A stretch of DNA of 45,447 nucleotides from Prevotellaceae bacterium UBA4301 (GTDB lineage Bacteria > Bacteroidota > Bacteroidia > Bacteroidales > Bacteroidaceae), in NCBI GenBank assembly GCA_002395775.1, contig DGUV01000001.1, positions 21,471-66,917 of the forward strand, in the 5' to 3' direction. The number at the start of each line of letters is the position of its first letter. Position 1 is the stretch's first letter. The notes beneath the pieces are model-generated. The model did no database searches, was not told the DNA's origin, and worked only from the letters and a program-made list of their open reading frames with translations. The position numbers and the translations under genes are program-made. Positions 16,318 to 25,150 of the stretch are shown piece by piece.

Positions 16318-16353
16318 ATCTCTTTCAGTCTTTTCCGTACATGATATCTTGGG

Positions 16354-16385
16354 CAAAGATAATGCAAAGCCCCGAACGAAACAAG
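16354..16385 (-). promoter_or_regulatory. Promoter of dacB
   Basis: On the minus strand, CTTG (16382-16385), 20 bp, then TATCTTTG (16354-16361) fits the Bacteroides promoter pattern 36 bp before the chosen ATG. Confidence 0.65.
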
Positions 16386-16530
16386 CACAAGGGCTAATTA
16401 TTTTCTTCTCCATCCCCTTTTTTTGTCGCGCGAAGGGATAATGCAGGGCATAGCTATATAGTGAAGTAATGTATGTTCCCCGTCTATGATACATTGCGAA
16501 AGGACTGATTCTAAGGCCTACAGACAGAGA

Positions 16531-16670
16531 TTGCCCAATCATTGAGAAATCATTTCCCAATCATCGAAAATTTACTTACCAATCATCACGAATTTATTTA
16601 CCAATGATGAGCCGATGATTGGTACAATGATCAAGCCATCATTGGTAAGTAATTTTTCGATGATTGGGAA
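16531..16670. repeat. Large inverted-repeat cluster of CCAATCAT motifs
   Basis: The octamer CCAATCAT, or CCAATGAT/CATCATTGG variants on either strand, recurs about seven times in 140 bp. The outer arms 16554-16588 and 16634-16670 form an imperfect inverted repeat of about 36 bp (TTCCCAATCATCGAAAA at the left tip, TTTTCGATGATTGGGAA at the right tip), with a smaller inverted pair (16600-16622) inside. It lies in a 940-bp stretch with no complete gene, between dacB and the lipoprotein gene. It could be a multi-site operator, a MITE-like element or a remnant of a larger repeat. No flanking gene obviously owns it. Confidence 0.75.
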
Positions 16671-16808
16671 CGAATAGGCCGAAACAATAAAATGCCCCAT
16701 TTCATCGACAATTATTTCACCTTTAAGCAGTTCCCCTATAGAAACGTACAGGATGAGCGGGAACATACTACATGCCCATATCATCTGGATCTCCGAAGTC
16801 TCCGATAA

Positions 16809-17021
16809 GCCCGAAAGATAAGAGACTTCAACGAGGCGCAAAGCGAAGCCCTTACACAAGCAAAGGCCATGTATGACTATTCGACGGAAAGGAATCTGGC
16901 AGAAAAGAAGGCACGCGAGGTCAGTTGGCTGGTCCAGGCCCTTATAACCTTCCTGCTTATAGCTATTCTCATTGCCATCTATGCCCGATATCGGAATGAA
17001 AAGAGAAAACGCAACATTTAG
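16809..17021 (+). pseudogene. C-terminal remnant of a TPR-type membrane sensor/regulator
   Basis: The frame from 16809 to the TAG at 17019 has no usable start and reads about 70 residues. It contains EALTQAKAMYDYSTERNLAE (helical), then KKAREVSWLVQ and one hydrophobic segment (ALITFLLIAILIAIYARYR), then a basic end, NEKRKRNI. The pattern AMYDYSxxxxLAEKKA next to a single membrane helix is typical of Bacteroidales tetratricopeptide sensor proteins just before the helix that leads to their cytoplasmic part. Here the TPRs upstream and the cytoplasmic domain downstream are missing, so it is taken as a gene remnant. The rest of 16671-17260 holds nothing else I can name. Confidence 0.55.
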
Positions 17022-17260
17022 CCTCTGACGGCCCTTTTTCACCTAATTGGCAGGGAATACAATGCGCTGTATATTAGCGAGTTGATTCATCCTGTCACTT
17101 TTTGTCACTTTTAAGCAGTCAAATTGTTTGGTAGTTTAAGACTTTATTTAGAACTTTGTGGTCGAGAATATATTATTATTCGAGACAAAGCATGAACACA
17201 AAATACCTGTTTCTATTGCTCCATTGAACTATAATAAAAAAACAAATAATTCTAAAAAAA

Positions 17261-17728
17261 ATGAAGAAAAACTATTTTTACATCTGGCTCTTTGCCATTC
17301 TGTCGGGAACATGTTTAGTGGGTTGTGACGATGACGTGCACCCTGTAATCAATGAAGGTGACATCTCTGGGTTTATCACCGACATACAAGACACTACGCT
17401 CTCCATGTCAGACCACGCCCTTGAGATACGTATTTCTCCCGCAGTGAAGTACAAGGAACTCCTTACCGACACCGGATGGGACGTACAGGATATCTACATT
17501 TGGAATAATGAAATCGGAGGATACGACTTTTCCAAGAGTATTACTGAGACAGAACTTGATTGGGCAGAACTTAAGAAGATTCAAAAGGAAGGAAAGACGC
17601 TACTGCAAGTCATAGTCAAGGAAAACGAAACTTCGGAAAAGCGAGGGGCATCTGTTTGCATCGGCCAGAAAATCCAGGGTGTAAACTATTTTGGCATCGT
17701 CAGAATTATGCAGGGAGGACGTGAGTAA
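17261..17728 (+). CDS. Small lipoprotein of unknown function
   Basis: The product is 155 residues. It starts with a lipoprotein signal peptide, MKKNYFYIWLFAILSGTCLV, with lipobox LVGC at residues 19-22, then the acidic residues DDD, consistent with outer-membrane lipidation in Bacteroidota. The mature part is rich in beta-type sequence (LEIRISPAVKYKELL, IYIWNNEIGGYDF) and ends with GVNYFGIVRIMQGGRE. I recognise no catalytic motif or family. The region upstream (17150-17260) is A/T-rich with no clear -33/-7 pair. The next gene starts 121 bp later behind its own promoter. Codon use is more A/T-rich than in the housekeeping run, which suits an accessory gene. Confidence 0.75.
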   Translation: MKKNYFYIWLFAILSGTCLVGCDDDVHPVINEGDISGFITDIQDTTLSMSDHALEIRISPAVKYKELLTDTGWDVQDIYIWNNEIGGYDFSKSITETELDWAELKKIQKEGKTLLQVIVKENETSEKRGASVCIGQKIQGVNYFGIVRIMQGGRE

Positions 17729-17772
17729 GACCTGTACCGATGAAATGGAAAAAACGGAAATTCGTCATCATT

Positions 17773-17810
17773 TTTGCCATGCAAAGGCACATTTTTTTGT
17801 ACCTTTGCAT
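17773..17810 (+). promoter_or_regulatory. Promoter with overlapping inverted repeat
   Basis: TTTG (17773-17776) and TACCTTTG (17800-17807) give a -33/-7 pair, with a long 23-bp spacer. The -7 element is part of a perfect 9-bp inverted repeat, ATGCAAAGG (17779-17787) and CCTTTGCAT (17802-17810), which could be an operator. It lies 40 bp before the ATG of the next gene. Confidence 0.6.
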
Positions 17811-17849
17811 AGCTATTTTGTAAAAGAACTATAACGGAAAAATCGCATC

Positions 17850-19646
17850 ATGAAAAAACAAGTTCTTACCCTCTGGTTAATCATTCTGTTTGTTTGTCCC
17901 CTCCGCGCGCAGAAAAACGCTGTTTGGGACCATCCTGCCTGTGTCTTCAACTACAATAGCGACATAAAGGTGGAAAGGGTGGAGTTCCGTGATACGGCAA
18001 CGGTTGTGACCTTCAGCCTGGACAACATCGAGACCCGTGAACGCTACATCCATCCGCGTGTCTTCCTTATCGACTCCAAAGGAGAACACCATGCGCTGAA
18101 GAGCACCGACGGGATTGAAGTCGGAAGGCTGACAACGCTGCCAGCGCCTGGATGCATCCGGTTCTCACTCTATTTCGAACCTCTGCCCCAGAATGAGACT
18201 GCATTCGACATCCGCGACATCTATCGTAGGTATTTCAACATCTACGGTATCTGCAACGGAAAGAAAAGCGTGTTGAAGGAACTTACTAAAGCCCGGCCCG
18301 AGAGCAAGATGTGTCCTGACCCGTGGCACTCGGACTCGGTTACTATCATCGGCCAATTTAAGGACTATGACCGCAAGCGTGGGGGCAAGATTACAAGTAC
18401 GTCTTTTCAACTGCTCAAGAGAGATTATGCAGAACTGGAGCACAGGCATGCCTGGGTGAGTCCAGAGGGGAGGTTCACGCTACGATATAAGGCCGACCGC
18501 CCTGCCTTGGCGCATCTGAACAACACAGCAACATGCTATTATGCCGTGCCAGGGGATACGCTGTATGTAGAGATTGAGCCCCATAGCTGGAGTCTGCCCG
18601 CCCGCATCGTAAGTGCCCAGGGTCGTGACACGCATGCCAACCTGCTCAGGGCACAGCCTCCGTACGTTTACTACGACAACTGGTTCTGGGATGAATGCAG
18701 GAGGAGGGACAGGGAGACCATGTTCCACATGCTGGATTCCCTGCAGACGAAGTGGGAAACCTTGCACAACTATCTGGCCAACAAGTATCAGTTGACCCCA
18801 TGGGAGAACCACCTGCTGCACGAACATTCGAGAGTGACATTCGACGAATTCCGTGTGAGGTATTTCCGAGTACGGCAGGACGATGAAAGGACTGTATATC
18901 AGGACAGCCATCCCGAAGGAATCATCCTTAGGGAACCGACCAAGGAGGAATGTGAGGGATACGGTTTCCTGCGCGACATCAGCATCGACGACTCCACACG
19001 CTACATGACTGACACGGGCTTCCGCAATTTGGGCTCGGATGTCCTGAGTCTCAGGCCCTTCTCATACTATAATTCATCCATAGTCGGAAATGAAAGTTTG
19101 TTGCACGAACAGGTCCGCAAGTTCTTTGGCGGCCAGGACCCCTCGTTCCTGATTGACATCGCAAAGGCTTCCATGGAGATGAACAACAGGCCCTATGGCG
19201 AGACGTATGTGAATACACCTGACGTGGACGGAATCATCGGCCCCTATCGGGGAAAATACATCAATGTGGTGCCCGTTCGTCCGACAACCAGTTTCATCAA
19301 ACGCCTTAAGGAAAAAGTTCCTGTTTTCAGTAAATTCAGAGATAATGAAGACCTGAAGTCCATATTCCTTATTGACGCAGACTACGGAGACTTGCCCGAA
19401 CTGGCGGAACTGCTAAAAAACGAACTCGAAGGAGAAACATTCATACGACTCTGCGACAAGGACTTCGGACGTTTCATCGAAGAAACAGGTATGGGGGACA
19501 ACGAACATGTCACCTTCGACCGGGAGGGCAAACTCTTATGTAATCCCATCTACTATGACAATGTTGAGTCTGTGATACAGAAGATTGACGCCATAAAAAG
19601 AGATAATGGAATGACGAGCGAGGGAGGGTTCCTATATAATAAATAG
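17850..19646 (+). CDS. Secreted protein with degenerate thioredoxin-like C-terminus
   Basis: The 598-residue product has a signal peptide (MKKQVLTLWLIILFVCPLRA, cut before QKN). The layout resembles Bacteroidota exported thioredoxin-family proteins: an N-terminal beta-rich region (residues 30-280; TVTFSLDNIETRERYIHPRV, IIGQFKDYDRK, YYAVPGDTLYVEIEP), a helical middle (about 285-480, WETLHNYLANKYQLTPWENH) and a C-terminal segment with a thioredoxin-like end (HVTFDREGKLLCNPIYYDN). The CxxC redox motif is not visible where it is expected (KSIFLIDADYGDLPE), so redox activity is unlikely and a binding or structural role is possible. The family call is an inference from architecture, not a motif match. 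The serpin gene starts 188 bp downstream; the gap 19647-19833 shows nothing I can support. Confidence 0.6.
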   Translation: MKKQVLTLWLIILFVCPLRAQKNAVWDHPACVFNYNSDIKVERVEFRDTATVVTFSLDNIETRERYIHPRVFLIDSKGEHHALKSTDGIEVGRLTTLPAPGCIRFSLYFEPLPQNETAFDIRDIYRRYFNIYGICNGKKSVLKELTKARPESKMCPDPWHSDSVTIIGQFKDYDRKRGGKITSTSFQLLKRDYAELEHRHAWVSPEGRFTLRYKADRPALAHLNNTATCYYAVPGDTLYVEIEPHSWSLPARIVSAQGRDTHANLLRAQPPYVYYDNWFWDECRRRDRETMFHMLDSLQTKWETLHNYLANKYQLTPWENHLLHEHSRVTFDEFRVRYFRVRQDDERTVYQDSHPEGIILREPTKEECEGYGFLRDISIDDSTRYMTDTGFRNLGSDVLSLRPFSYYNSSIVGNESLLHEQVRKFFGGQDPSFLIDIAKASMEMNNRPYGETYVNTPDVDGIIGPYRGKYINVVPVRPTTSFIKRLKEKVPVFSKFRDNEDLKSIFLIDADYGDLPELAELLKNELEGETFIRLCDKDFGRFIEETGMGDNEHVTFDREGKLLCNPIYYDNVESVIQKIDAIKRDNGMTSEGGFLYNK

Positions 19647-19833
19647 GGGTCAGGCGATCGGACGCGCGTAATCGCAGATTTTTGCCTCCAGTCAAGTTTT
19701 GTCAATTTATTTAACAATTAAAATTTGGAGCATAAAGCCATATTTCCGAAATTTGTGACGATAACCATGCAAGAAGACACGAAGTCTGGGATTATAAAGA
19801 AAATATCTAACAACAATTATAAAAGAAACAGCC

Positions 19834-21744
19834 ATGAAAAAGTATGTATTATTCCTGATTGCGGCAGTATTTAGCCTGACGGCCAATGCTGATGTTCCCG
19901 AGCGAAAGATGTTGGAACAGGGGAAGACTTGGACTTATGCCTATCATCACTTCGAGCGGACTGGAGACACAGATTACAAAGAAGATGTTTGGAGGTCGTG
20001 GTATTGGTTAGATGGTGACACGGTCATCGACGGACGTCAGTATATGAAGATGTACAGGTCGGACGAGCAAGAGTTCGAGAAATATTACTTCGGAGCCTTC
20101 CGCGAGGACGAAGAGGGGCGAGTGTATATGTACGACTATCAAGGTGACAAGAAGGACTTCCTGATCATCGACTTCACACTGCAGTACGATGCTGAGAATT
20201 TGCCGGAATTCACTCGTGTTGACGAAACCATAAAGGAGGACGGTCAGTTGTTCCGCCGACATCGTTACCAGCATGTTAACCCCGGCGGCAAGGCATACGA
20301 TATAGCCGTTGGCGTAGAGGGTGTAGGTTTCAAGGATAAAGGACTTGTACATTATCTTCTCGAAGATATGCCCACCTGCATCTGCGACTACGAGGAGTTG
20401 GCCTACGTCCAAGGGGGAGACTTCTGGTTTGATGCTTCTGCCTTCTATGCTCCCAAGGAGATAGAACTGACGGACGGTGGACGGCAACTGATAGCTGGAA
20501 ATAACGACTTTGCCTTCAATCTGTTCCGTGAGACTCGCGGGGAGAAGAGCAGCGTGATCTCGCCCCTGAGCATCACCTACGCCCTGGGCATGCTGAACAA
20601 CGGAGCGGCAGGACAGACCCAGCAGGAGATCAATCAGACGCTGGGATTCGGGGAGGCAGGTGCCGACGCCATCAATGCCTTCTGCCGGAAGATGCTGACC
20701 GAGGCCAACAGCCTTGACGCCACGACGAAAGCACTCATCGCCAACACCATCTTCGTGAACGCAGGCAAGGGTTACTATCTGCAAAACGGTTTTGTGGAGA
20801 AAGCTAACGACTTCTACGACGCTCAACCGCAAAGTCGCGATTTCAACGATGGGCAGACGATGGACGTCATCAACCAATGGGCTAACGACCACACGGAGGG
20901 CATGATACGAAGCATCTTCGATGAAGAATCTTTCAATCCAAAGGCCGTAAGTTATCTGCTGAATGCGCTCTATTTCAAGGGTATGTGGAGTGACCCCTTC
21001 GATGTCACGCAGACAACGGAAGAAGCCTTTGGAGGAGGCCCCGAAGTGCCTATCATGAATAAGTATTGCAATGAAATCGACTACACCGAGAACGATTGCT
21101 ATCAGGCCATCAACCTTCCTTATGGCAACGGAGCCTATCGCATGACGGTGTACCTGCCTCGTGAAGGTAAGACCATCGCCGATGTGCTGGAAGGCCTTAA
21201 CGGAAAGAACTGGCAGATAAAGGGACGCAAGTACGACATCGACCTGAAACTGCCCCGCTTCGAGACGGACGTGAACATCAATCTTGTCAAGCCGATGTCC
21301 GACTTGGGTATGCCTTCCGCCTTCACGCCGAATGCCGAGTTCCCCTATTTTTGCAACGGGGACGAAATCTTCATTGGTAATATGTTCCAGGTGGCCAAGA
21401 TCAAGCTCGACGAGCAGGGAACAGAGGCTGCCGCCGTCACAGTCATCGAAGTGAGTGAAGGTATGCCACCATTTGCAAAATTCTATGCGACTCGTCCCTT
21501 CCTATACATCATCAGTGAGCAGTCGACGGGCACAATCTTCTTCATCGGCCAGTTCACGGGCAACGTCACCGCTGGGGATACGAACGGAATTGAATTCATA
21601 GAGAACACGGAGAAGACAGAACTCACAGAGGAATTGTTTGACCTCTGCGGACGTAAGGTCTCTGCGTCCTCAGTCTCCTCTGCACGCTCTGTGCTCCCGA
21701 AAGGAATATATATTCAGGGAAATAAAAAAATAATAAAGCAATAG
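19834..21744 (+). CDS. Secreted serpin (serine/cysteine protease inhibitor) with N-terminal extension and C-terminal sorting-like tail
   Basis: The 636-residue product has a signal peptide (MKKYVLFLIAAVFSLTANA), an N-terminal domain of about 180 residues (MLEQGKTWTYAYHHFERTGD...), a serpin domain (about 218-575) and a short tail. Serpin marks include NDFAFNLFRE, SSVISPLSITYALGMLNNGA, SYLLNALYFKGMW and YATRPFLYIISEQSTGTIFFIG. The hinge of the reactive loop, EQGTEAAAVT (about 527-536), has the small residues needed for loop insertion, so it should be inhibitory. Counting as in alpha-1-antitrypsin puts P1 near G543/M544, but the loop is one residue shorter and this is uncertain. The end (LFDLCGRKVSAS...LPKGIYIQGNKKIIK) is the tail of proteins sorted by type IX secretion in Bacteroidota, which suggests surface location. 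Host or microbial proteases are the likely targets. Confidence 0.88.
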   Translation: MKKYVLFLIAAVFSLTANADVPERKMLEQGKTWTYAYHHFERTGDTDYKEDVWRSWYWLDGDTVIDGRQYMKMYRSDEQEFEKYYFGAFREDEEGRVYMYDYQGDKKDFLIIDFTLQYDAENLPEFTRVDETIKEDGQLFRRHRYQHVNPGGKAYDIAVGVEGVGFKDKGLVHYLLEDMPTCICDYEELAYVQGGDFWFDASAFYAPKEIELTDGGRQLIAGNNDFAFNLFRETRGEKSSVISPLSITYALGMLNNGAAGQTQQEINQTLGFGEAGADAINAFCRKMLTEANSLDATTKALIANTIFVNAGKGYYLQNGFVEKANDFYDAQPQSRDFNDGQTMDVINQWANDHTEGMIRSIFDEESFNPKAVSYLLNALYFKGMWSDPFDVTQTTEEAFGGGPEVPIMNKYCNEIDYTENDCYQAINLPYGNGAYRMTVYLPREGKTIADVLEGLNGKNWQIKGRKYDIDLKLPRFETDVNINLVKPMSDLGMPSAFTPNAEFPYFCNGDEIFIGNMFQVAKIKLDEQGTEAAAVTVIEVSEGMPPFAKFYATRPFLYIISEQSTGTIFFIGQFTGNVTAGDTNGIEFIENTEKTELTEELFDLCGRKVSASSVSSARSVLPKGIYIQGNKKIIKQ

Positions 21745-21808
21745 CGAAATATTTCGTTGCAATTCACGGGGAATATGCAAGCATGTCTCCCAATTCATTG
21801 CACCATAA

Positions 21809-21840
21809 TTTGTGAAATCATTCGATTTGCACTATATTTG
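21809..21840 (+). promoter_or_regulatory. Promoter of the RhuM-like gene
   Basis: TTTG (21809-21812), a 20-bp spacer and TATATTTG (21833-21840) match the Bacteroides consensus fully. The -7 element ends 10 bp before the ATG at 21851, so the leader is only a few bases. Confidence 0.8.
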
Positions 21841-21850
21841 TGGACGAGAA

Positions 21851-22189
21851 ATGAATATGGAAGAGAATAAGATAGTAATATACCAAAGTGAGGACGGACA
21901 GACGCAGATTGATGTCCGTCTGGAGAACGAAACAGTGTGGCTGACGCAGTCTCAGATGGCCGAACTGTTCCAAACAGATAGGACGTCGATAGTTCGTCAT
22001 ATTAATAATATCTATAAAGCTGACGAGTTAGAGAAAAATTCAACCTGTGCAAAAATTGCACAAGTTCAGATTGAAGGGAAAAGAGCGATTAATCTCGTGG
22101 CCCTGACATTGATGATAGCAGAAAGCAAAACGGAGGAAAAGGACGTGATGGTGAAGGTGGTGGTGAATCTCATCAATCAGCAGAACTGA
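21851..22189 (+). pseudogene. Truncated RhuM-family (DNA-binding) protein
   Basis: From ATG 21851 the product is 112 residues. Its first 65 residues (NKIVIYQSEDGQTQIDVRLE, then WLTQSQMAELFQTDRTSIVR and HINNIYKADELEKNSTCAK) match the N-terminal winged-helix part of RhuM/virulence-associated proteins, which are normally about 300-340 residues and often sit with mobile elements or Fic-type genes. After residue 70 (EGKRAINLVALTLM) the sequence no longer follows that family, and the conserved SVGYRVxSxRGxxFRxWA segment is missing. The gene is thus a remnant or a shortened DNA-binding protein. A full promoter precedes it, so a short product may still be made. It lies 32 bp before the MG2 gene. Confidence 0.7.
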
Positions 22190-22221
22190 CAAAAGGCCAT
22201 ATCTTTTTATAAAGTATTATC

Positions 22222-25080
22222 ATGAACCGAGCAAGTATTTCCCTTCTGCTGTGTTTGTTCTCACTTTTGATACTGGCTCAGAACCCGCTGAACAACCCGA
22301 CTACACTGAGAGCCTGGGCGGACAGGCTGGACGTGCAATCGCGATTGTTGCCTCAGGAGATAACGTTTGTCCACATGGACAACTCATGCTACTTCCAGGG
22401 CGACACCGTCTTCTACAAGGCATACGTGGTAAGGAGCGACAACGGGAGGCCCTCGGACATGAGCCGCGTGCTCTACACCGAACTGCTGGACAACGACGGA
22501 TATCTCATCGAAAGGCAGATACTGAAACTCAAGGACGGGCAGGCCCATGGCTCGTTCTGCCTGAGCGACACGCTCTACTGCGGATACTACGAGCTCCGGG
22601 CCTACACCCGTTGGCAGCTCAACTGGGGTGTATTTGAGCATGAGCACAGCGACCGGACGAAGTACTGGTTCTTCAACCGCAAGATGGAAGAGGAGTATTT
22701 CCGCGATTATGACAAACTCTACAGCCGCGTGTTCCCCGTCTATAAGAAGCCTTCCACCCCGGGCGACTATGCCCACGACATGACGCTGCGCCCCCTGCGC
22801 CGATACTATAGGACGAAGGAGGAAAAACCCAAGGCGGAGGTCTCGTTCTTTCCCGAGGGAGGGAGCTGGGTGGCAGGCACGGAGCAGCGCATTGCCTTCG
22901 AGGCCCGCTCGGATGAGGGAGAGCATCTGGAGGTGACGATCGTCGTACGCAACCGCCAAGGCGAGGAGGTGGCACGAGCCCGGACGGAGCATCGGGGACG
23001 GGGCGTGCTGACCCTGAAGGGACAGACTGAAGAGAAATATAAGGCTGAGTTCACATGGGGACAGGGCTACAAGAGCGAGGCGAAACTCCCTGAGGCGGAG
23101 GCCGACGGGGTGGCACTGAGCATTGGCCAGGCCGGGGACTCGCTGCGGCTGCACGTCGAGGCAAGGGGCCTGGCCGCAACGGATTCGCTGGGCATGACCA
23201 TACTCTCGGGCGGAATCCTCCGGCACCAACAGACCATCACTCGGACCGACATCGGTCTGCCGCTCAGCCTTCTGCCCGACGGGGTGGCACAGGTCACCGT
23301 CTATGACCGGCAGGGCCGCGTGTGGGCCGACCGCCTTACGTTCGTACGGCACGAGGGACTGCTGATGCGGAACCTTTCCTTCGGGGGAATATCATCGGAG
23401 ATGCAAGAGCCATACAGCCAGATTACGCTGGACATCAACGCTCGACGGCAGGGATGCATCTCGCTGGCCGTGCATGACAAAGCGCTGTCCGAACCCACCA
23501 ACGACGACGGCTCGCTGCTCACCGAACTGTTGCTGTCGAGCCAGATAAAGGGATTCGTGGAACAGCCGGGCTACTACTTTGAGAAGGATGACGAGGAACA
23601 TCGGCGCCACCTCGACCTGCTCATGATGACACAGGGATGGAGACGCTTCCAGTGGCACGAACTGACGCACACGTTCGAACAGAAACAGCCCATGGAGAAG
23701 TACCGCTTACTCACGGGAGGCGTATATAAAGCGTACATTGCACCGAAATATCCCTATGATCCTGCAAGGATTGACAAGTCCCATTGGCAGTCGACAAGGG
23801 ATTTCATACAAAAGTCGCAAATGGGCGATGCATTGTCCTCTGCTCCTACTGGGATTTATTCCTCGAACCGTGGGTCGGGGCCAATCACATTAATGGGGAG
23901 ATCTCATTATTTCATGCATGACCCATACGAAATAGCAGAAGAACAAGACGAATTCTGGGAAGATGATGCCCCATCACAAAAGATAGGGAGAACGGATCAG
24001 GAGGAACTGAGGAAGAAGTCCCGCCTTGGGAGAGAGGTGCTGGTCCACTCCGAATTCATACAGCCTGGCCATGACCTCGTGGTAGGTGAGATGATGACGG
24101 AGGATGGGTACTTCACCATACCTCTACCCGAATCAAATACTTCCTGCATGATGCACCTTGCCGCATCGGACAGTAGCCGGTGGAAAAAGAAATTCAAGAA
24201 AAACAAAAAATGGGCGAAGCATGACAGATACCCATGGATAGTCCGCGACACGGAAACCAACCTCAGGAACATGCCAGAATTCCTGGTTCGCCTCTATTTC
24301 CCCTATCCACGGTTCGTGAAGCCGTACAACTTCTACCAGACAAGTGAAGCGGTGACACGGGAGGGGGATGACAACAGGGGCGAATTCCGTCAGGACAGCA
24401 CTGTATATCTGCGTGAGGTGACAGTCCGCAACCGAAGAGGCGGATTGAGGGGGTTCGACCGCACGTCGCCAGCCTTCAAACTCGATGCCTACGATGCCTT
24501 CAATGACGTCGTCGATGCAGGCATGCATCCCCCAGTGCTCTATTGGACTGAAAATTTCATGCTTGCCATTGCTGCTAACTACATCGGAGAGATGGGAATC
24601 AAAAACCGCTCATACATCATGGAACCCAGATGGAACTACTACAACGACTCGCATTACATGGATTCCAGAAACGTCTATTACTCCCGTCAGTTGAGCCATC
24701 TCGACAGCATATATGTCTTCACCGACTACTCCCCGCGCAAGGAGGGAGACAAGCGATACCGACAGTCCAGCCAACCCGAAGTGGCCGTTGACCTGCATAT
24801 TCTTCCCGACGACGGAACGCGTGTGGCCTATCGGGACCGTTTCCTATACATGCCTGGATACAACGCATGTGAGGATTTCTACCAGCCGCAATATGATAAG
24901 CGTCCCCTGCCAGATGCCCCTCAAGACTACCGGCGCACGCTCTATTGGAATCCCAACTTGAAACTGGACGAGGAGGGACGTGCTACCGTCACTTTCTGGA
25001 ACAACTGCCGGCGCAACCAACTCTCCATTACGGCCGAGGGATTCGCCCTGGACGGGACCATTCTAACGGGGAGGGAGTAA
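22222..25080 (+). CDS. Large surface protein with MG2-type (macroglobulin-like) domains
   Basis: The 952-residue product has a signal peptide (MNRASISLLLCLFSLLILAQ). The N-terminal part (FVHMDNSCYFQGDTVFYKAY, LYTELLDNDGYLIERQILKL, YYELRAYTRWQLNWG) is the MG2-type fold seen in large Bacteroidota surface proteins, followed by a second beta-sandwich (VSFFPEGGSWVAGTEQRIAF, about residue 210) and repeated beta units to about 450. The C-terminal end (RTLYWNPNLKLDEEGRATVT) is also typical of these proteins. No thioester motif (CxEQ) of true alpha-2-macroglobulins is visible, so protease trapping is not supported. A TonB-dependent-type plug (VTVRNRRGG...) appears as a short degenerate match around residue 735. 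The function is unknown; surface attachment or nutrient binding are possible. Confidence 0.72.
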   Translation: MNRASISLLLCLFSLLILAQNPLNNPTTLRAWADRLDVQSRLLPQEITFVHMDNSCYFQGDTVFYKAYVVRSDNGRPSDMSRVLYTELLDNDGYLIERQILKLKDGQAHGSFCLSDTLYCGYYELRAYTRWQLNWGVFEHEHSDRTKYWFFNRKMEEEYFRDYDKLYSRVFPVYKKPSTPGDYAHDMTLRPLRRYYRTKEEKPKAEVSFFPEGGSWVAGTEQRIAFEARSDEGEHLEVTIVVRNRQGEEVARARTEHRGRGVLTLKGQTEEKYKAEFTWGQGYKSEAKLPEAEADGVALSIGQAGDSLRLHVEARGLAATDSLGMTILSGGILRHQQTITRTDIGLPLSLLPDGVAQVTVYDRQGRVWADRLTFVRHEGLLMRNLSFGGISSEMQEPYSQITLDINARRQGCISLAVHDKALSEPTNDDGSLLTELLLSSQIKGFVEQPGYYFEKDDEEHRRHLDLLMMTQGWRRFQWHELTHTFEQKQPMEKYRLLTGGVYKAYIAPKYPYDPARIDKSHWQSTRDFIQKSQMGDALSSAPTGIYSSNRGSGPITLMGRSHYFMHDPYEIAEEQDEFWEDDAPSQKIGRTDQEELRKKSRLGREVLVHSEFIQPGHDLVVGEMMTEDGYFTIPLPESNTSCMMHLAASDSSRWKKKFKKNKKWAKHDRYPWIVRDTETNLRNMPEFLVRLYFPYPRFVKPYNFYQTSEAVTREGDDNRGEFRQDSTVYLREVTVRNRRGGLRGFDRTSPAFKLDAYDAFNDVVDAGMHPPVLYWTENFMLAIAANYIGEMGIKNRSYIMEPRWNYYNDSHYMDSRNVYYSRQLSHLDSIYVFTDYSPRKEGDKRYRQSSQPEVAVDLHILPDDGTRVAYRDRFLYMPGYNACEDFYQPQYDKRPLPDAPQDYRRTLYWNPNLKLDEEGRATVTFWNNCRRNQLSITAEGFALDGTILTGRE

Positions 25081-25112
25081 GGCAAAGATTGGACAAGATA
25101 AGCAAAATTGTG

Positions 25113-25149
25113 CACCCCGTAGGGTGTTTTGTGGATATTCCTTACGGGG
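25113..25149. terminator. Hairpin between converging genes
   Basis: CACCC/GGGTG (25113-25126) is followed by TTTTG, and an alternative longer pairing CCCCGTAGG (25115-25123) with CCTTACGGGG (25140-25149) spans the gap between the MG2 gene and the minus-strand microprotein gene. It can end transcription from either side. Confidence 0.55.
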
Positions 25150-25150
25150 C

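Noticed and set aside
15181..16344. 387-residue plus-strand frame
   Set aside because: It is the high-G+C shadow of dacB; composition is His/Arg/Ala-rich with no fold pattern.
16318..16560. N-terminal extension of DacB to 16560
   Set aside because: It would bury the signal peptide MKKRHIALLMLMFATGLARA and run through the promoter element at 16354-16385.
16572..17042. 156-residue minus-strand frame over the inverted-repeat cluster
   Set aside because: It is the antisense of the TPR-sensor remnant and of repeats, with no signal, family motif or ribosome site.
22222..25080. True alpha-2-macroglobulin next to a serpin as a paired antiprotease system
   Set aside because: The MG2 protein lacks a visible thioester CxEQ motif and bait region, so only the serpin is supported as an inhibitor.
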